From Pseudomonas guineae (GTDB lineage: Bacteria; Pseudomonadota; Gammaproteobacteria; Pseudomonadales; Pseudomonadaceae), in the NCBI RefSeq assembly GCF_900113745.1, contig NZ_FOQL01000007.1, positions 57,617 to 121,616 of the forward strand: DNA of 64,000 bases. The letters run 5' to 3'. The notes beneath the pieces were generated by a model. It did no database searches. It saw nothing but the letters and a program-made list of their open reading frames with translations, and was not told the origin of the DNA. A program made the position numbers and the translations under genes. This document shows positions 17,330-26,468 of the stretch, piece after piece (position 1 is the first letter of the stretch; each line of letters opens with the position of its first letter).

Positions 17330-18273
17330 TGGGCGACCTCAGCGACCGCGCGCATCGATAAGGCTACACGCTCAGCGGTACCCAAAGGTATCTCGCCCAC
17401 CACAGTGACCATAACGTCACCATCGCCAGTCTTTAGCCTGCGTGAAACGACCACAGTAGGCCCTAATTGAGTGCGCAGGTCTTCCGCTGCCAGGCCTCGC
17501 AGCGGCTCCATAAAGACAGAGAAGCGCGCCAAGCCATCGTCATACACTTGACAGGCGACCGGCTCATCCGATGCGGGGCTGCGACGCTGAGTCACCGAGC
17601 TCAAACTAAAACCTGGTGGCAACCAATCTGAATGCCATGCCTCGGCAGTCTCAGCCCGCTCAGGTGACAGGCGCACCGGCCGGCAGCCGACTCCCGGCTC
17701 TAGATTGACGACTGCGGGCGCCTCGGTTTGCAATTGGGTGAACTGAAAACGCTCGAGTAACTGGCCTTTGTCATTAATCAACAAGGATTTCAACGGCAAG
17801 CCGGTTTGTTGGTCGAGGTGCAGCTCAATGGCATAACGATGCTGATCCCGCGGCACCAGTGCCAATACACGGGTAGCACGCCCCGCCACCCGAGATTTAC
17901 CAAGCACGCGTAACTCATACCACTCGCTCAATTGCTCGGCATTTAGCTCCCTGGCCGGCCACAGCTGGCTGTCAATCAACTGATCAGCTAATGCGCCGCT
18001 GGCGCATTGCACCTTACCGTCGAGACGCACGACTTCTTGGGCAGAACCATCGAGCTGTAGCAGGCGCTCACGCAGCGCTCCGTCCTCTTCAACTAGGTGC
18101 CAGATGCTGTGCGTCGAAAAACTGCCATTGCGCTCGTAGACAAAGGTGCCCTGAAAGCTCTGCGTGCGCTCGGCATTTGCCAAACGCTGTAGCAAAGCCT
18201 GCCCCTCATCAGCCACTGCAGGCAGTGCCAAGCAACTACCCAATAATAGGGCGCTAAAAGGAATAAAGCGCAT
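17326..18273 (-). CDS. mucB: Periplasmic sigma-factor regulator MucB (RseB family)
   Basis: The protein has about 315 residues. A signal peptide ends near LALPAVADEG. The RseB-type lipoprotein-fold domain begins with RTQSFQGTFVYERNGSF. MucB binds the periplasmic tail of MucA, shielding it from AlgW-type cleavage. The ATG at 18273 follows AAGGAG at good spacing; the longer frame to 18345 lacks these signals and would put codons before the signal peptide. Confidence 0.94.
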   Translation of the reverse strand: MRFIPFSALLLGSCLALPAVADEGQALLQRLANAERTQSFQGTFVYERNGSFSTHSIWHLVEEDGALRERLLQLDGSAQEVVRLDGKVQCASGALADQLIDSQLWPARELNAEQLSEWYELRVLGKSRVAGRATRVLALVPRDQHRYAIELHLDQQTGLPLKSLLINDKGQLLERFQFTQLQTEAPAVVNLEPGVGCRPVRLSPERAETAEAWHSDWLPPGFSLSSVTQRRSPASDEPVACQVYDDGLARFSVFMEPLRGLAAEDLRTQLGPTVVVSRRLKTGDGDVMVTVVGEIPLGTAERVALSMRAVAEVAQ

Positions 18274-18295
18274 GCGACTCCTTAACGATGACCCC

Positions 18296-18889
18296 TTAAC
18301 GGGTTTCCAGACTGGCTGCGCGAGCATAAGGCAGCGCACCTTCACTGGTGCTCATGGCCGCTTGCTGCGCATGCTGGCGCAAATAAGCCGGTAGGCGCTG
18401 CTCATGCCAGCCAGGCTGACCCTGACCTACGGCGCTAACCGCTGGGCCAACGGCTTCTTCGCTGCTATTGAAGCCTGCCAACATGGCCTGACCACTGGCC
18501 TGAGGCGTGCTCAGCATCGGCTGAATGGCCTGCTGTGCCAACTGGGTACCGGTGATGTCGTCTTGGTTGTAAAGACGCACGCCGGCCAGCACGGCCACGG
18601 TAACCGAAGCAGCAACCGCCAAACGGCCTATTGTGCGCCAAGGACCACGCTGCGCTTGCTGCACAGCGGGAGCCGCATCATCAGCCAACGCTGCAGATAC
18701 GGCGGCAGCAATGTCCAAGCGCGGCACAAGCAATTCTTTGTGCATGACTGCACGCGCAATCTGGTAACGCGACCAGGTGGCGCGCATTTCAGGGTCGTCA
18801 CTGGCCGCCAGCACTCGCCTTAATTCAAGTTCATCCGCTTGGTTATCCATCACCGCGGACAGCGATTCCTGTAGGGTTTCACGACTCAT
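18296..18889 (-). CDS. mucA: Anti-sigma factor MucA, intact
   Basis: The protein has 197 residues. The cytoplasmic N-terminal anti-sigma domain (SRETLQESLSAVMDNQADEL) binds AlgU; one membrane helix (about 85-105, LAVAASVTVAVLAGVRLY) follows, then a periplasmic tail ending LPYARAASLE. There is no frameshift or early stop of the kind that makes mucoid variants, so the envelope-stress switch looks wild type. The start at 18889 has GAGGAA upstream. Confidence 0.95.
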   Translation of the reverse strand: MSRETLQESLSAVMDNQADELELRRVLAASDDPEMRATWSRYQIARAVMHKELLVPRLDIAAAVSAALADDAAPAVQQAQRGPWRTIGRLAVAASVTVAVLAGVRLYNQDDITGTQLAQQAIQPMLSTPQASGQAMLAGFNSSEEAVGPAVSAVGQGQPGWHEQRLPAYLRQHAQQAAMSTSEGALPYARAASLETR

Positions 18890-18920
18890 GGCGGTTCCTC
18901 TCGTGGCTGACGCCGCTGCC

Positions 18921-19502
18921 TTAGGTTTCCTGCAACAAAGGCTGCAGGGATCGATCAATGGCCTCACGCGCTCGGAAAATTCGCGAACGCACGGTACCGA
19001 CTGGACACTGCATGACGCTGGCAATGTCTTCGTAACTCAGACCATCAAATTCACGCAAGGTTAGTGCTGTGCGTAAATCTTCTGGCAATTGCTCAATACT
19101 GCGATGCACCGTGGCCTCAATTTCGTCACGCAACAAAACGCGCTCAGGCGACTCGATGTTCTTGAGGGCGTGATCTCCATCGTAGAACTCAGCATCTTCA
19201 GCACTCACGTCACTGTCTGGCGGCCGTCTGCCACGCGAAACCAAATGGTTCTTCGCTGTGTTGATGGCAATGCGGTACAGCCAGGTATAAAACGCACTGT
19301 CACCGCGAAAATTACCCAACGCCCGGTACGCCTTGATGAAGGCTTCCTGCGCCACATCCTGCGCCTCATGGGTGTCATGCACGAACCGCACGATCAACCC
19401 GAGAATCTTGTGCTGGTACTTTAGTACCAATAGATCAAATGCACGCTTGTCGCCGCGCTGTACGCGCTCGACCAGCTGCTGATCATCTTCCTGGGTTAGC
19501 AT
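18921..19502 (-). CDS. algU: Extracytoplasmic-function sigma factor AlgU (sigma-E type)
   Basis: The protein has 193 residues. It directs RNA polymerase to envelope-stress and alginate promoters. Region 2 (FDLLVLKYQHKILGLIVRF, then DVAQEAFIKAYRAL) and region 4 (LREFDGLSYEDIASVMQC) are complete. It heads the algU-mucABCD operon and is preceded by a candidate AlgU-dependent promoter, consistent with known autoregulation of this family. Confidence 0.96.
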   Translation of the reverse strand: MLTQEDDQQLVERVQRGDKRAFDLLVLKYQHKILGLIVRFVHDTHEAQDVAQEAFIKAYRALGNFRGDSAFYTWLYRIAINTAKNHLVSRGRRPPDSDVSAEDAEFYDGDHALKNIESPERVLLRDEIEATVHRSIEQLPEDLRTALTLREFDGLSYEDIASVMQCPVGTVRSRIFRAREAIDRSLQPLLQET

Positions 19503-19869
19503 GAAAACTCCTCATTAGGTTTGAAGGAGCGCAAGCCAACCTGTTAACCGGTCTGCCAAAGTAGACTTGGGTATTGCGCAAAAGTTCTCTCCTTCAAACA
19601 AGCTTCCTGCAGTTCACTTAAAAGCCCTGCACGGAATAGCGCAGCAAAGGGACTCCGAGGCTGCACTTTTAGTCTGGATCACCCGCAGGCCATGCAAAAC
19701 TGCAAGCCCACTGTAAAACTGCCTGACACAGGCGAATTACTACACAAATAACCGGCTATGGAACCCGAAGCACTTAAAAAGTTCCCGAGTAACGCAGTAG
19801 GTCATAAGCCGGCTATTGTGCAGCCCACCCCCTCTATATACTAGGGGCCGCTTTTCGCGGAATTCGAAC
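19503..19869. other. Divergent intergenic region algU / nadB
   Basis: This 367-nt region separates the divergent algU and nadB genes. It holds the sigma-E-type promoter described separately. A frame for nadB is open back to 19816 but starts upstream of the conserved N-terminus. No RNA gene or strong hairpin was recognised. Confidence 0.5.
19561..19587 (-). promoter_or_regulatory. Candidate AlgU (sigma-E type) promoter of algU
   Basis: On the minus strand GAACTT (19587-19582) is followed after 16 nt by TCTAC (19565-19561). This resembles the GAACTT-N16/17-TCTGA consensus of AlgU/RpoE promoters and lies about 60 nt before the algU start codon, as expected for positive autoregulation. Confidence 0.7.
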
Positions 19870-21486
19870 ATGAGCCAACATTACCAACATGACGTTCTAG
19901 TTATCGGTAGCGGCGCAGCCGGCCTGACTCTGGCCCTGACGCTGCCCGCGCACCTGCGCGTTGCCGTGCTAAGCAAGGGCAACCTGTCCAATGGTTCCAC
20001 TTACTGGGCACAAGGCGGCGTGGCAGCGGTGTTGGACGACACTGACACAATCGAGTCGCATGTCGAGGACACTCTCAACGCCGGCGGCGGCCTGTGCCGC
20101 GAAGATGCTGTGCGCTTTACCGTCGAGCACAGCCGAGAAGCCATCCAGTGGCTGATTGATCAGGGTGTTCCCTTCACCCGTGACGACCAGACGGCTCGCG
20201 AAGATGGCGGTTTCGAATTCCACTTAACGCGCGAAGGCGGCCACAGCCATAGACGCATCATTCACGCCGCCGATGCTACCGGCGCAGCCATTTTCAACAC
20301 CTTGCTCGAACAAACCAGACAGCGCAGCAATGTTGAACTGCTGGAGCAGCGCGTCGCCGTCGACCTGATCACCGAACGCAAACTTGGCCTGGATGGACAG
20401 CGCTGCCTGGGCGCTTACGTGCTCAACCGCGCCAGCGGTGAGGTGGACACCTTTAGTGCGCGCTTTGTGATTCTCGCCACCGGCGGTGCGGCCAAGGTTT
20501 ACCTTTACACCAGCAACCCGGATGGTGCCTGCGGTGACGGCATTGCCATGGCCTGGCGCGCCGGTTGCCGGGTCGGCAATCTGGAATTTAACCAATTCCA
20601 CCCGACCTGCCTCTATCACCCCAAAGCCAAAAGCTTTCTGGTCACCGAGGCGTTGCGCGGTGAAGGTGCATTACTCAAACTGCCCAACGGCGAGCGCTTT
20701 ATGCCGCGCTTCGATGACCGCGCCGAGTTGGCTCCGCGGGATATAGTCGCCCGCGCCATCGACCACGAGATGAAACGCCTGGGTATTGACTGCGTATTCC
20801 TCGACATCAGCCATAAACCGGCTGACTTTGTGAAATCGCACTTCCCAACTGTGTATGAGCGCTGCCTGGATTTCGGCATCGACATCACTAAAGAGCCTAT
20901 TCCGGTGGTGCCGGCTGCGCATTACACCTGCGGCGGTGTAGTGGTCGATCAAGACGGTCATACCGACGTACCAGGCCTATACGCTATTGGCGAAACCAGT
21001 TTTACTGGCCTGCACGGGGCCAACCGCATGGCCAGCAACTCACTGCTGGAATGCTTCGTCTACGCGCGCTCGGCGGCGGCCGATATCGTCCGCAAGCTGG
21101 ATCAGGTGCAACTTTCCACAGCGCTGCCCAGCTGGGATGCCAGCCAGGTCACTGACTCGGACGAAGACGTGATCATTGCGCACAACTGGGACGAACTACG
21201 GCGTTTTATGTGGGACTACGTCGGCATCGTACGCACCAACAAGCGCCTGCAGCGCGCCGAACACCGGGTGCGCCTGCTGCTGGATGAGATTGACGAGTTC
21301 TACAGCAACTACAAGGTCAGTCGCGACCTGATCGAGCTGCGCAACCTGGCGCAGGTTGCCGAGCTGATGATCCGTTCCGCTATGCTGCGCCACGAAAGCC
21401 GCGGCCTGCACTACACCTTGGACTACCCGCAGCAGTTGGCCGAAGCCAAGGACACTATTTTGCTGCCACCCACCTATGGCGACTGA
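19870..21486 (+). CDS. nadB: L-aspartate oxidase
   Basis: The protein has 538 residues. NadB oxidises L-aspartate to iminoaspartate with FAD in the first step of NAD synthesis. The FAD-binding loop is VLVIGSGAAGLTLAL (about 8-22), then STYWAQGGVAAV, HTRDGG-like REGGHSHRRI and the active-site region CGGVVVDQDG with TGLHGANRMASNSLLE. The ATG at 19870 starts the conserved N-terminus (MSQHYQHDVLV). The 3' end overlaps the convergent ygfX gene by 32 nt. Confidence 0.96.
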   Translation: MSQHYQHDVLVIGSGAAGLTLALTLPAHLRVAVLSKGNLSNGSTYWAQGGVAAVLDDTDTIESHVEDTLNAGGGLCREDAVRFTVEHSREAIQWLIDQGVPFTRDDQTAREDGGFEFHLTREGGHSHRRIIHAADATGAAIFNTLLEQTRQRSNVELLEQRVAVDLITERKLGLDGQRCLGAYVLNRASGEVDTFSARFVILATGGAAKVYLYTSNPDGACGDGIAMAWRAGCRVGNLEFNQFHPTCLYHPKAKSFLVTEALRGEGALLKLPNGERFMPRFDDRAELAPRDIVARAIDHEMKRLGIDCVFLDISHKPADFVKSHFPTVYERCLDFGIDITKEPIPVVPAAHYTCGGVVVDQDGHTDVPGLYAIGETSFTGLHGANRMASNSLLECFVYARSAAADIVRKLDQVQLSTALPSWDASQVTDSDEDVIIAHNWDELRRFMWDYVGIVRTNKRLQRAEHRVRLLLDEIDEFYSNYKVSRDLIELRNLAQVAELMIRSAMLRHESRGLHYTLDYPQQLAEAKDTILLPPTYGD

Positions 21487-21907
21487 ATTTTAGACGCACG
21501 CGTAAGCGCCGGTGCTGGTCGCGGGGCAAGCTGTCGCGGGCAACACACAATGAATGCACGCGCCGCTGCCCGGCCAGGCGAAAGCGCAACAGCACAACCC
21601 ACGGCAGCGCCAGGCTATCGGGGTGCAACTCGATGGACTGCCAGCCCTGCGCATCGCAGTACACCAGCCAGCCATCAGCCGCACAACGCAACGCCCGATA
21701 AGCAGATGGCTGCGTCAGCAACAGGTGGCGCGGCACCACCCAGGCGGCATGCACCAGACAGAACAGCACACCCAGCGCACGCGCCCATAAGGGAATGTCG
21801 ACAAACACCACGCTGAGTAGCGCCAGCCCTTGGATCAGCGCATAGCCCACCAGCAGCAAACGCGAAGGCTGCCACTGACACGCGAACACATCACTTCGGC
21901 TGGACAC
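21455..21907 (-). CDS. ygfX: YgfX/CptA-family membrane protein
   Basis: The protein has 150 residues. Two adjacent hydrophobic helices (about 17-58, GYALIQGLALLSVVFVDIPL and a second) are followed by a basic soluble tail, the YgfX plan. It is directly downstream of sdhE and overlaps it by 17 nt, the conserved ygfY-ygfX pair. YgfX has been described as an inner-membrane toxin acting on the cytoskeleton in E. coli; its role in pseudomonads is unclear. Confidence 0.75.
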   Translation of the reverse strand: MSSRSDVFACQWQPSRLLLVGYALIQGLALLSVVFVDIPLWARALGVLFCLVHAAWVVPRHLLLTQPSAYRALRCAADGWLVYCDAQGWQSIELHPDSLALPWVVLLRFRLAGQRRVHSLCVARDSLPRDQHRRLRVRLKFSRHRWVAAK

Positions 21908-22145
21908 GGTCCAGAATCATCCGAACCATGCGCTTGAGATCGGCATCATCCGGCTCAGCGCGCTGCATAAACCAGCCGAACATGTCCTGATCTTCACATT
22001 CGAGCAGCTTGCGATAACGCTCACGGTCGTCAGCATCGAGGTGCGGGTATACCTCCCTGACGAACGGCACCAACAGCACATCCAACTCCAGCATGCCGCG
22101 ACGGCTGTGCCAAAAAAGACGATTGAGTTCAACCGAGTCAACCAT
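21891..22145 (-). CDS. sdhE: Succinate dehydrogenase flavinylation factor SdhE
   Basis: The protein has 84 residues. SdhE helps attach FAD covalently to SdhA. The signature RRGMLELD (about 15-22) contains the RGxxE motif needed for flavinylation, and DMFGWFMQR is conserved. The ATG at 22145 gives the family length; the longer frame to 22238 runs into promoter DNA of the divergent ygfZ gene. Older names are YgfY and CptB. Confidence 0.92.
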   Translation of the reverse strand: MVDSVELNRLFWHSRRGMLELDVLLVPFVREVYPHLDADDRERYRKLLECEDQDMFGWFMQRAEPDDADLKRMVRMILDRVQPK

Positions 22146-22308
22146 GGGTCTGCTCCTTGGATAAGGCGCGCAGTATACCGATGAAAAGCGCCCCTGTTGA
22201 ACATGCGCAAGCAATGCGCTGCGCCGAAGCGGCGGCAAGCGCTGACAAGGGGCGAGGCGCGCTCTATGATGAGCACCCTAATTTTTATCCAGTGATACCT
22301 AATCCACC

Positions 22309-23250
22309 ATGGCCGATACCGCGTTCTATTGCACCCTCAGCCACGAAGGCATCCTCGCCGTACGCGGCCCAGACGCTAATAAGTTCCTCCAGGGCCAAGT
22401 CACCTGCAACCTCAACTACCTGAGCGATAGCCACACCAGCCTCGGTGCGCGCTGCACACCCAAAGGCCGTATGCAGTCGAGCTTTCGCATCGTGATGGTC
22501 AGTGACGGCTATTTATTGGCAATGGCCAGCGAGCTGCTTGAAGCGCAGCTGACCGACTTGAAAAAATACGCTGCATTCAGCAAATCCAAACTTGCCGACG
22601 AAAGCAGCGACTGGCTGCGTATTGGCTTAAGCGGTGGCGATAACGTCCTACGCAGCCTCGGCCTGGAGCTATCAGCGACAGTCGACAGCGTGACCCATGG
22701 CAATGAATTGCTGGCCCTGCGCCTGAGTGATGGCCGCGTCGAGCTGTGGATACCCGCCGCCCAGGCCGCAGCCGTGCAGGCCCAACTGGCCAGCCAGCTG
22801 CCAGAGGCGCCGCTCAACGACTGGCTATTAGCACAGGTGCGCGCCGGGATTGGCCAAGTCACGGGTAACACTCGCGAGCTGTTTATCCCGCAGATGATCA
22901 ACTTGCAGGCCGTGGGCGGCGTGAGCTTTAAAAAAGGCTGCTACACCGGTCAGGAAATCGTTGCGCGCATGCAATACCTGGGCAAACTCAAACGCCACCT
23001 GTATCGCCTCGAACTGCAGGGCGATCAAGTGCCAGAAGCAGCCACTGGATTGTTTTCGCCCTCACACACCTCCAGTGTCGGCGAGGTTGTGTTGGCAGCC
23101 CGCAGCGAAACGGGCGTCGAGCTGCTCGCCGTGCTGCAAAGCGATGCCGTGCTGAATGGCAACATTCACCTGGGCTCTGCCGAGGGTAGCCCGCTGAGCG
23201 TGCTTGATTTGCCCTATACACTGGATTCAGACCGCGAAATACAGCGCTAA
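22309..23250 (+). CDS. ygfZ: Folate-binding YgfZ protein (iron-sulfur cluster repair)
   Basis: The protein has 313 residues. YgfZ belongs to the GcvT-like fold and uses tetrahydrofolate in maintenance of some iron-sulfur enzymes. The hallmark KGCYTGQEIVARMQYLGK (about 206-223) contains the essential Cys; LQGQVTCNL and ARCTPKGRM near the N-terminus are also typical. It is divergent from sdhE, a frequent arrangement. Confidence 0.93.
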   Translation: MADTAFYCTLSHEGILAVRGPDANKFLQGQVTCNLNYLSDSHTSLGARCTPKGRMQSSFRIVMVSDGYLLAMASELLEAQLTDLKKYAAFSKSKLADESSDWLRIGLSGGDNVLRSLGLELSATVDSVTHGNELLALRLSDGRVELWIPAAQAAAVQAQLASQLPEAPLNDWLLAQVRAGIGQVTGNTRELFIPQMINLQAVGGVSFKKGCYTGQEIVARMQYLGKLKRHLYRLELQGDQVPEAATGLFSPSHTSSVGEVVLAARSETGVELLAVLQSDAVLNGNIHLGSAEGSPLSVLDLPYTLDSDREIQR

Positions 23251-23307
23251 TAGTCGCGCACCTTTTAATTACACTTATTTTGCCTCACCGCCTAAAGAGA
23301 ATTGCCC

Positions 23308-24144
23308 ATGAGTAAGCTTGCCGAAAAAGTCCAAGAAGAACTGCTCCTGGCTATCGACAGGGATGAACTGGTGCTGCCGACACTGCCCGAAGTCGCCCTG
23401 CGGGTGCGCGAAGCGGCGGAAGACCCGAACGTCGGAATTGCGGATCTGAGCAAGGTCATCGGTAACGACGCGGCGCTGACCGCGCGCATCATTAAGGTAG
23501 TTAACAGCCCACTGCTGCGCACCAGCAAGGAAATCACCGACCTGCAGATGGCAGTCGGCCGCTTGGGTATCAATTACACCAGCAACCTGGCCACCGGCCT
23601 GGCGATGGAGCAGATGTTCCAGGCCACCAGTGACGTAGTGGATCGCAAGATGCGCGAAGTGTGGAACAAAAGCACCGAAATCGCAGGTATTTGCCACGTC
23701 CTCTGCAAGCACTACACCCGCCTGATGCCGGACCAGGCCACTCTCGCAGGCCTAGTGCATCAGATCGGCATACTGCCAATCCTCACCTACGCCGAAGATC
23801 ACAGCGAACTCCTGGCTGACTCCATTAGCCTCAACCACGTGATCGAGCAGATTCACCCGATCATTGGTGACAAAATCCTGCGCACCTGGGAGTTCCCCGA
23901 ACAGATCGCCATGGTCCCCAGCCAGCACCTCGACTTCACCCGCGACAGCGCCAAAGTCGATTATGTCGATATCGTTCAAGTCGCCACCCTGCAGAGCTAT
24001 CTGGGCAGCGAGCACCCTTACACCCAGCTGGACTGGAGCCAGATCCCGGCATTCCGCAAACTCGGCCTAGACCCGAGCCAGAACCTCAATGACGACGAAG
24101 ACCTATCGGCTGCCATGGAAGCGGCCATGAGCATGCTGCAGTAA
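23308..24144 (+). CDS. HDOD-domain signalling protein
   Basis: The protein has 278 residues, almost entirely one HDOD domain (LPTLPEVALRVREAAEDPNVGIADLSKVIGNDAALTARII region at about 25-65, then GLVHQIGILPIL). The ATG at 23308 is preferred over the TTG at 23302. It lacks GGDEF, EAL or HD catalytic residues. It lies 57 nt after ygfZ and may share its transcript. Single-domain HDOD proteins often act as regulatory adaptors; target unknown. Confidence 0.85.
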   Translation: MSKLAEKVQEELLLAIDRDELVLPTLPEVALRVREAAEDPNVGIADLSKVIGNDAALTARIIKVVNSPLLRTSKEITDLQMAVGRLGINYTSNLATGLAMEQMFQATSDVVDRKMREVWNKSTEIAGICHVLCKHYTRLMPDQATLAGLVHQIGILPILTYAEDHSELLADSISLNHVIEQIHPIIGDKILRTWEFPEQIAMVPSQHLDFTRDSAKVDYVDIVQVATLQSYLGSEHPYTQLDWSQIPAFRKLGLDPSQNLNDDEDLSAAMEAAMSMLQ

Positions 24145-24168
24145 CGCCGGACAACCTCCCGCAACATT

Positions 24169-24200
24169 GTTGCAGCGCCCACTCACTCGGGCGCTGCAAC
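24169..24200. terminator. Bidirectional hairpin between convergent genes
   Basis: GTTGCAGCGCCC (24169-24180) pairs perfectly with GGGCGCTGCAAC (24189-24200), a 12-bp stem with an 8-nt loop. It overlaps the last codons of the histidine kinase gene (stop at 24183) and follows the HDOD gene by 24 nt. There is no clear T-run, so efficiency as an intrinsic terminator is uncertain. Confidence 0.65.
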
Positions 24201-25598
24201 AAACTCAACGCGCACCCGCAACCCCTGCGGCTGCGCCTGATGCAGGCTGATCTGCGCCTGATGGGCGCGACAGATCTCACCGACAATCGCCAGCCCCAAG
24301 CCCGCTCCCGCCCCCTTACTGCTGTGCTGATAAAACCGAGCAAACACCGGCTCATGCGCCTCCGCTGGAATACCCGGACCATCATCCTCGACCTCCAGCA
24401 CAATACTCGGTAGCACCCGCAAAATCACATTGCCGCCAACCGGCGTATGCGCCAGAGCGTTATCCAACAAATTGCACAGCAGCTCGTTGAGCAAGGTCGG
24501 CTCGCCGCTGACCCACACCGGTTGCTCAGCTTCCAATGCCAGAGCAATACCTCGCGCATGGGCCAAGGGCGCCAATGCCATCCCCAGCTCGCGGGCCAGC
24601 TGGCTTAAATCCAGACGCTGCGCACCTCCCTCGGCAATCGCCCGTGCGCCGCTTTCGATGCGCGCCAGAGAAAGTAATTGATTGGCCAGATGGGTCAGTT
24701 TGTCGGTGTTCTGCGCAACTTCTTCCAGGGTGCTACGCCAGACTTTTGATTCCTGCGCGCGCAGGCCAAGCTCGACCCGCGCTTTAAGGGCCGCCAACGG
24801 CGTACGTAACTCATGGGAGGCATTGGCAATAAACTGTGACTGACGCTCGAACAAATTACGCAGACGCTCATTGAACTGGTTGAGCGCATTAATCAGAGGG
24901 CGCAGCTCACGCGGCATACCGACCTCCGACAACGGCTGTAAATCCTCGCTGGTACGTGCCGCCACGCTAAGACGCAATGCATCCAACGGACGCAGCGCGG
25001 CACTCACCGCTAACCACACCAGCAGTAAGGCACTCAACGACAGCAACCCCATGCGCAATAAGGTGCCGAGCAGCAGCTCGCGGGCCATGCGCTCACGCGC
25101 GCCCTGAGTTTCCGCCACGCGAATTTCCGCGATGCCATTGAGCCCAGGCTCGCTGACCGGTTGCAGCAGACTGACCACCCGCACGCCCTGATTGCGATAC
25201 TCAGCGTCATAGAAATGCGCCAACGCCGGATAGTCTTCGGTACGTTTGGTCCCTGGCGGGGCCGCAGGCAGATCTTCATAACCGGACACCAGAGCGCCCT
25301 GCATATCCAACACTTGGTAGTAGATGCGTCCGGCGCTGTCATAGGCAAAGGTATCCAGCGCCACATAGGGCACATTGGCATTCAAGCGCCCCGCCGTGGT
25401 GTACAGGCCGTCGGCAATCGCCCGCGCCGATGCCAGCAAGGTGCGGTCATAGGCGGTATCAGCGGCATGCCGCGCACTCCAGTAAGCGCTCAAGCTGCTG
25501 ACCAATAAAATCAGCGTCAACAGCAGCGCCAAGCGGCGGATCAAGCGCCCGCGTAAGCTCCCGGGCGCAGCCACTGCGAGCTTACTGCGCGGCGTCAC
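24183..25598 (-). CDS. tctE: Sensor histidine kinase, TctE-type
   Basis: The protein has about 471 residues. Two membrane helices (about 18-40 and 180-200) bracket a periplasmic sensor domain (Pfam 2CSK-N type; YYQVLDMQGALVSGYEDLP). Then come a HAMP-like linker, the phosphoacceptor box ANASHELRTPLAAL and an ATPase domain with NLLDNALAHTP, DDGPGIP and GAGLGLAIV. The GTG at 25598 has GGAGG 6 nt upstream and overlaps the regulator gene's end by 17 nt. Together with the response regulator and the divergent porin-tctCBA genes this is probably the citrate/tricarboxylate-sensing system. Confidence 0.87.
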   Translation of the reverse strand: MTPRSKLAVAAPGSLRGRLIRRLALLLTLILLVSSLSAYWSARHAADTAYDRTLLASARAIADGLYTTAGRLNANVPYVALDTFAYDSAGRIYYQVLDMQGALVSGYEDLPAAPPGTKRTEDYPALAHFYDAEYRNQGVRVVSLLQPVSEPGLNGIAEIRVAETQGARERMARELLLGTLLRMGLLSLSALLLVWLAVSAALRPLDALRLSVAARTSEDLQPLSEVGMPRELRPLINALNQFNERLRNLFERQSQFIANASHELRTPLAALKARVELGLRAQESKVWRSTLEEVAQNTDKLTHLANQLLSLARIESGARAIAEGGAQRLDLSQLARELGMALAPLAHARGIALALEAEQPVWVSGEPTLLNELLCNLLDNALAHTPVGGNVILRVLPSIVLEVEDDGPGIPAEAHEPVFARFYQHSSKGAGAGLGLAIVGEICRAHQAQISLHQAQPQGLRVRVEFVAAPE

Positions 25599-26262
25599 CC
25601 AGCGCCTCCAGCAAATAACCAAGGCCCCGAAAGGTGACAATTTTCACCCCGCCGCCTTCAAGCTTTTTACGCAGGCGATGCACATAGATTTCAATGGCGT
25701 CGCTGCTGGCCTCCTCGTCCAGGCCAAACACCTGAGCGGCTAACTGCTCCTTACTCATCACCCGGCCCGGCCTGGCAATCATCGCCTCCAGCACAGCTTG
25801 TTCACGGGAGGTCAGGGTGAGTAACGCATCGGCCAGGGTAAAGCGCCGGGTATCGAGGTCATACTGCAGGTTGCCGCAACGCTGCTGACGCTCACCACCG
25901 AGCACGCTGCGGCGCAGCAGCGCCTTAACCCGCGCTTCCAGCTCACTCAGCTCGAAGGGTTTCGCCAGGTAATCATCCGCCCCCAAATTGAGACCGTGCA
26001 CACGGTCTTTAACCTCGCCACGCGCTGTCAGCATCAATACCGGCAGGTTCTTGCCGCGTTCACGCAGCCTGGTCAGCACCTGAAAACCGTCGAGGCGCGG
26101 CAGGCCTATATCGAGAATCGCCAAGGCGTAGTTCTCGCTACTCAGGGCCAGATCAGCGGCTACACCATCGTGCAGCATATCCACGCTAAGCCCGATGCCA
26201 CGCAGGGCCTGGGCCACGCTTGCAGCCAGGGGCAGATGGTCCTCGACCAGTAGGACTCGCAC
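25582..26262 (-). CDS. tctD: OmpR-family response regulator, TctD-type
   Basis: The protein has about 227 residues. The receiver domain has the acidic pocket (VEDH), phosphoacceptor Asp in AILDIGLPRLDG (about 51) and the Lys of LAKPFEL. A winged-helix DNA-binding domain follows (EIYVHRLRKKLEGGG, then TFRGLGYLLE). I start it at the GTG at 26262 (VRVLLVEDHLP); the frame extends 17 codons further without similarity. It is divergent from the porin gene and likely controls it and tctCBA. Confidence 0.87.
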   Translation of the reverse strand: MRVLLVEDHLPLAASVAQALRGIGLSVDMLHDGVAADLALSSENYALAILDIGLPRLDGFQVLTRLRERGKNLPVLMLTARGEVKDRVHGLNLGADDYLAKPFELSELEARVKALLRRSVLGGERQQRCGNLQYDLDTRRFTLADALLTLTSREQAVLEAMIARPGRVMSKEQLAAQVFGLDEEASSDAIEIYVHRLRKKLEGGGVKIVTFRGLGYLLEALGDAAQ

Positions 26263-26341
26263 GGCAGTAGTACTCCACGAACTTGTTGTTATGCGCCCAG
26301 TGTAACGGGGCAAAGGCTGCTGCGAACGTCCTAGGCACTTT

Positions 26342-26368
26342 CTTTCAAGCTGAAAGCCTGGTGAAAGC
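26342..26368. promoter_or_regulatory. Candidate response-regulator site upstream of the porin gene
   Basis: TGAAAGC occurs at 26351-26357 and again at 26362-26368, start-to-start 11 bp, the typical tandem spacing for OmpR-family dimers. The first copy is also half of an inverted repeat CTTTCA-AGC-TGAAAG (26342-26356). It lies midway between the tctD-like gene and the divergent porin gene. Confidence 0.5.
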
Positions 26369-26468
26369 TTGCCCCTCTAACATCGGTCTCAGGTGGCTCG
26401 ACCCACCTACCTAAACGACCTGCGCAGTGGCGCGCAGCCGTGACAAAAACAACAATGGAGACCACAGG

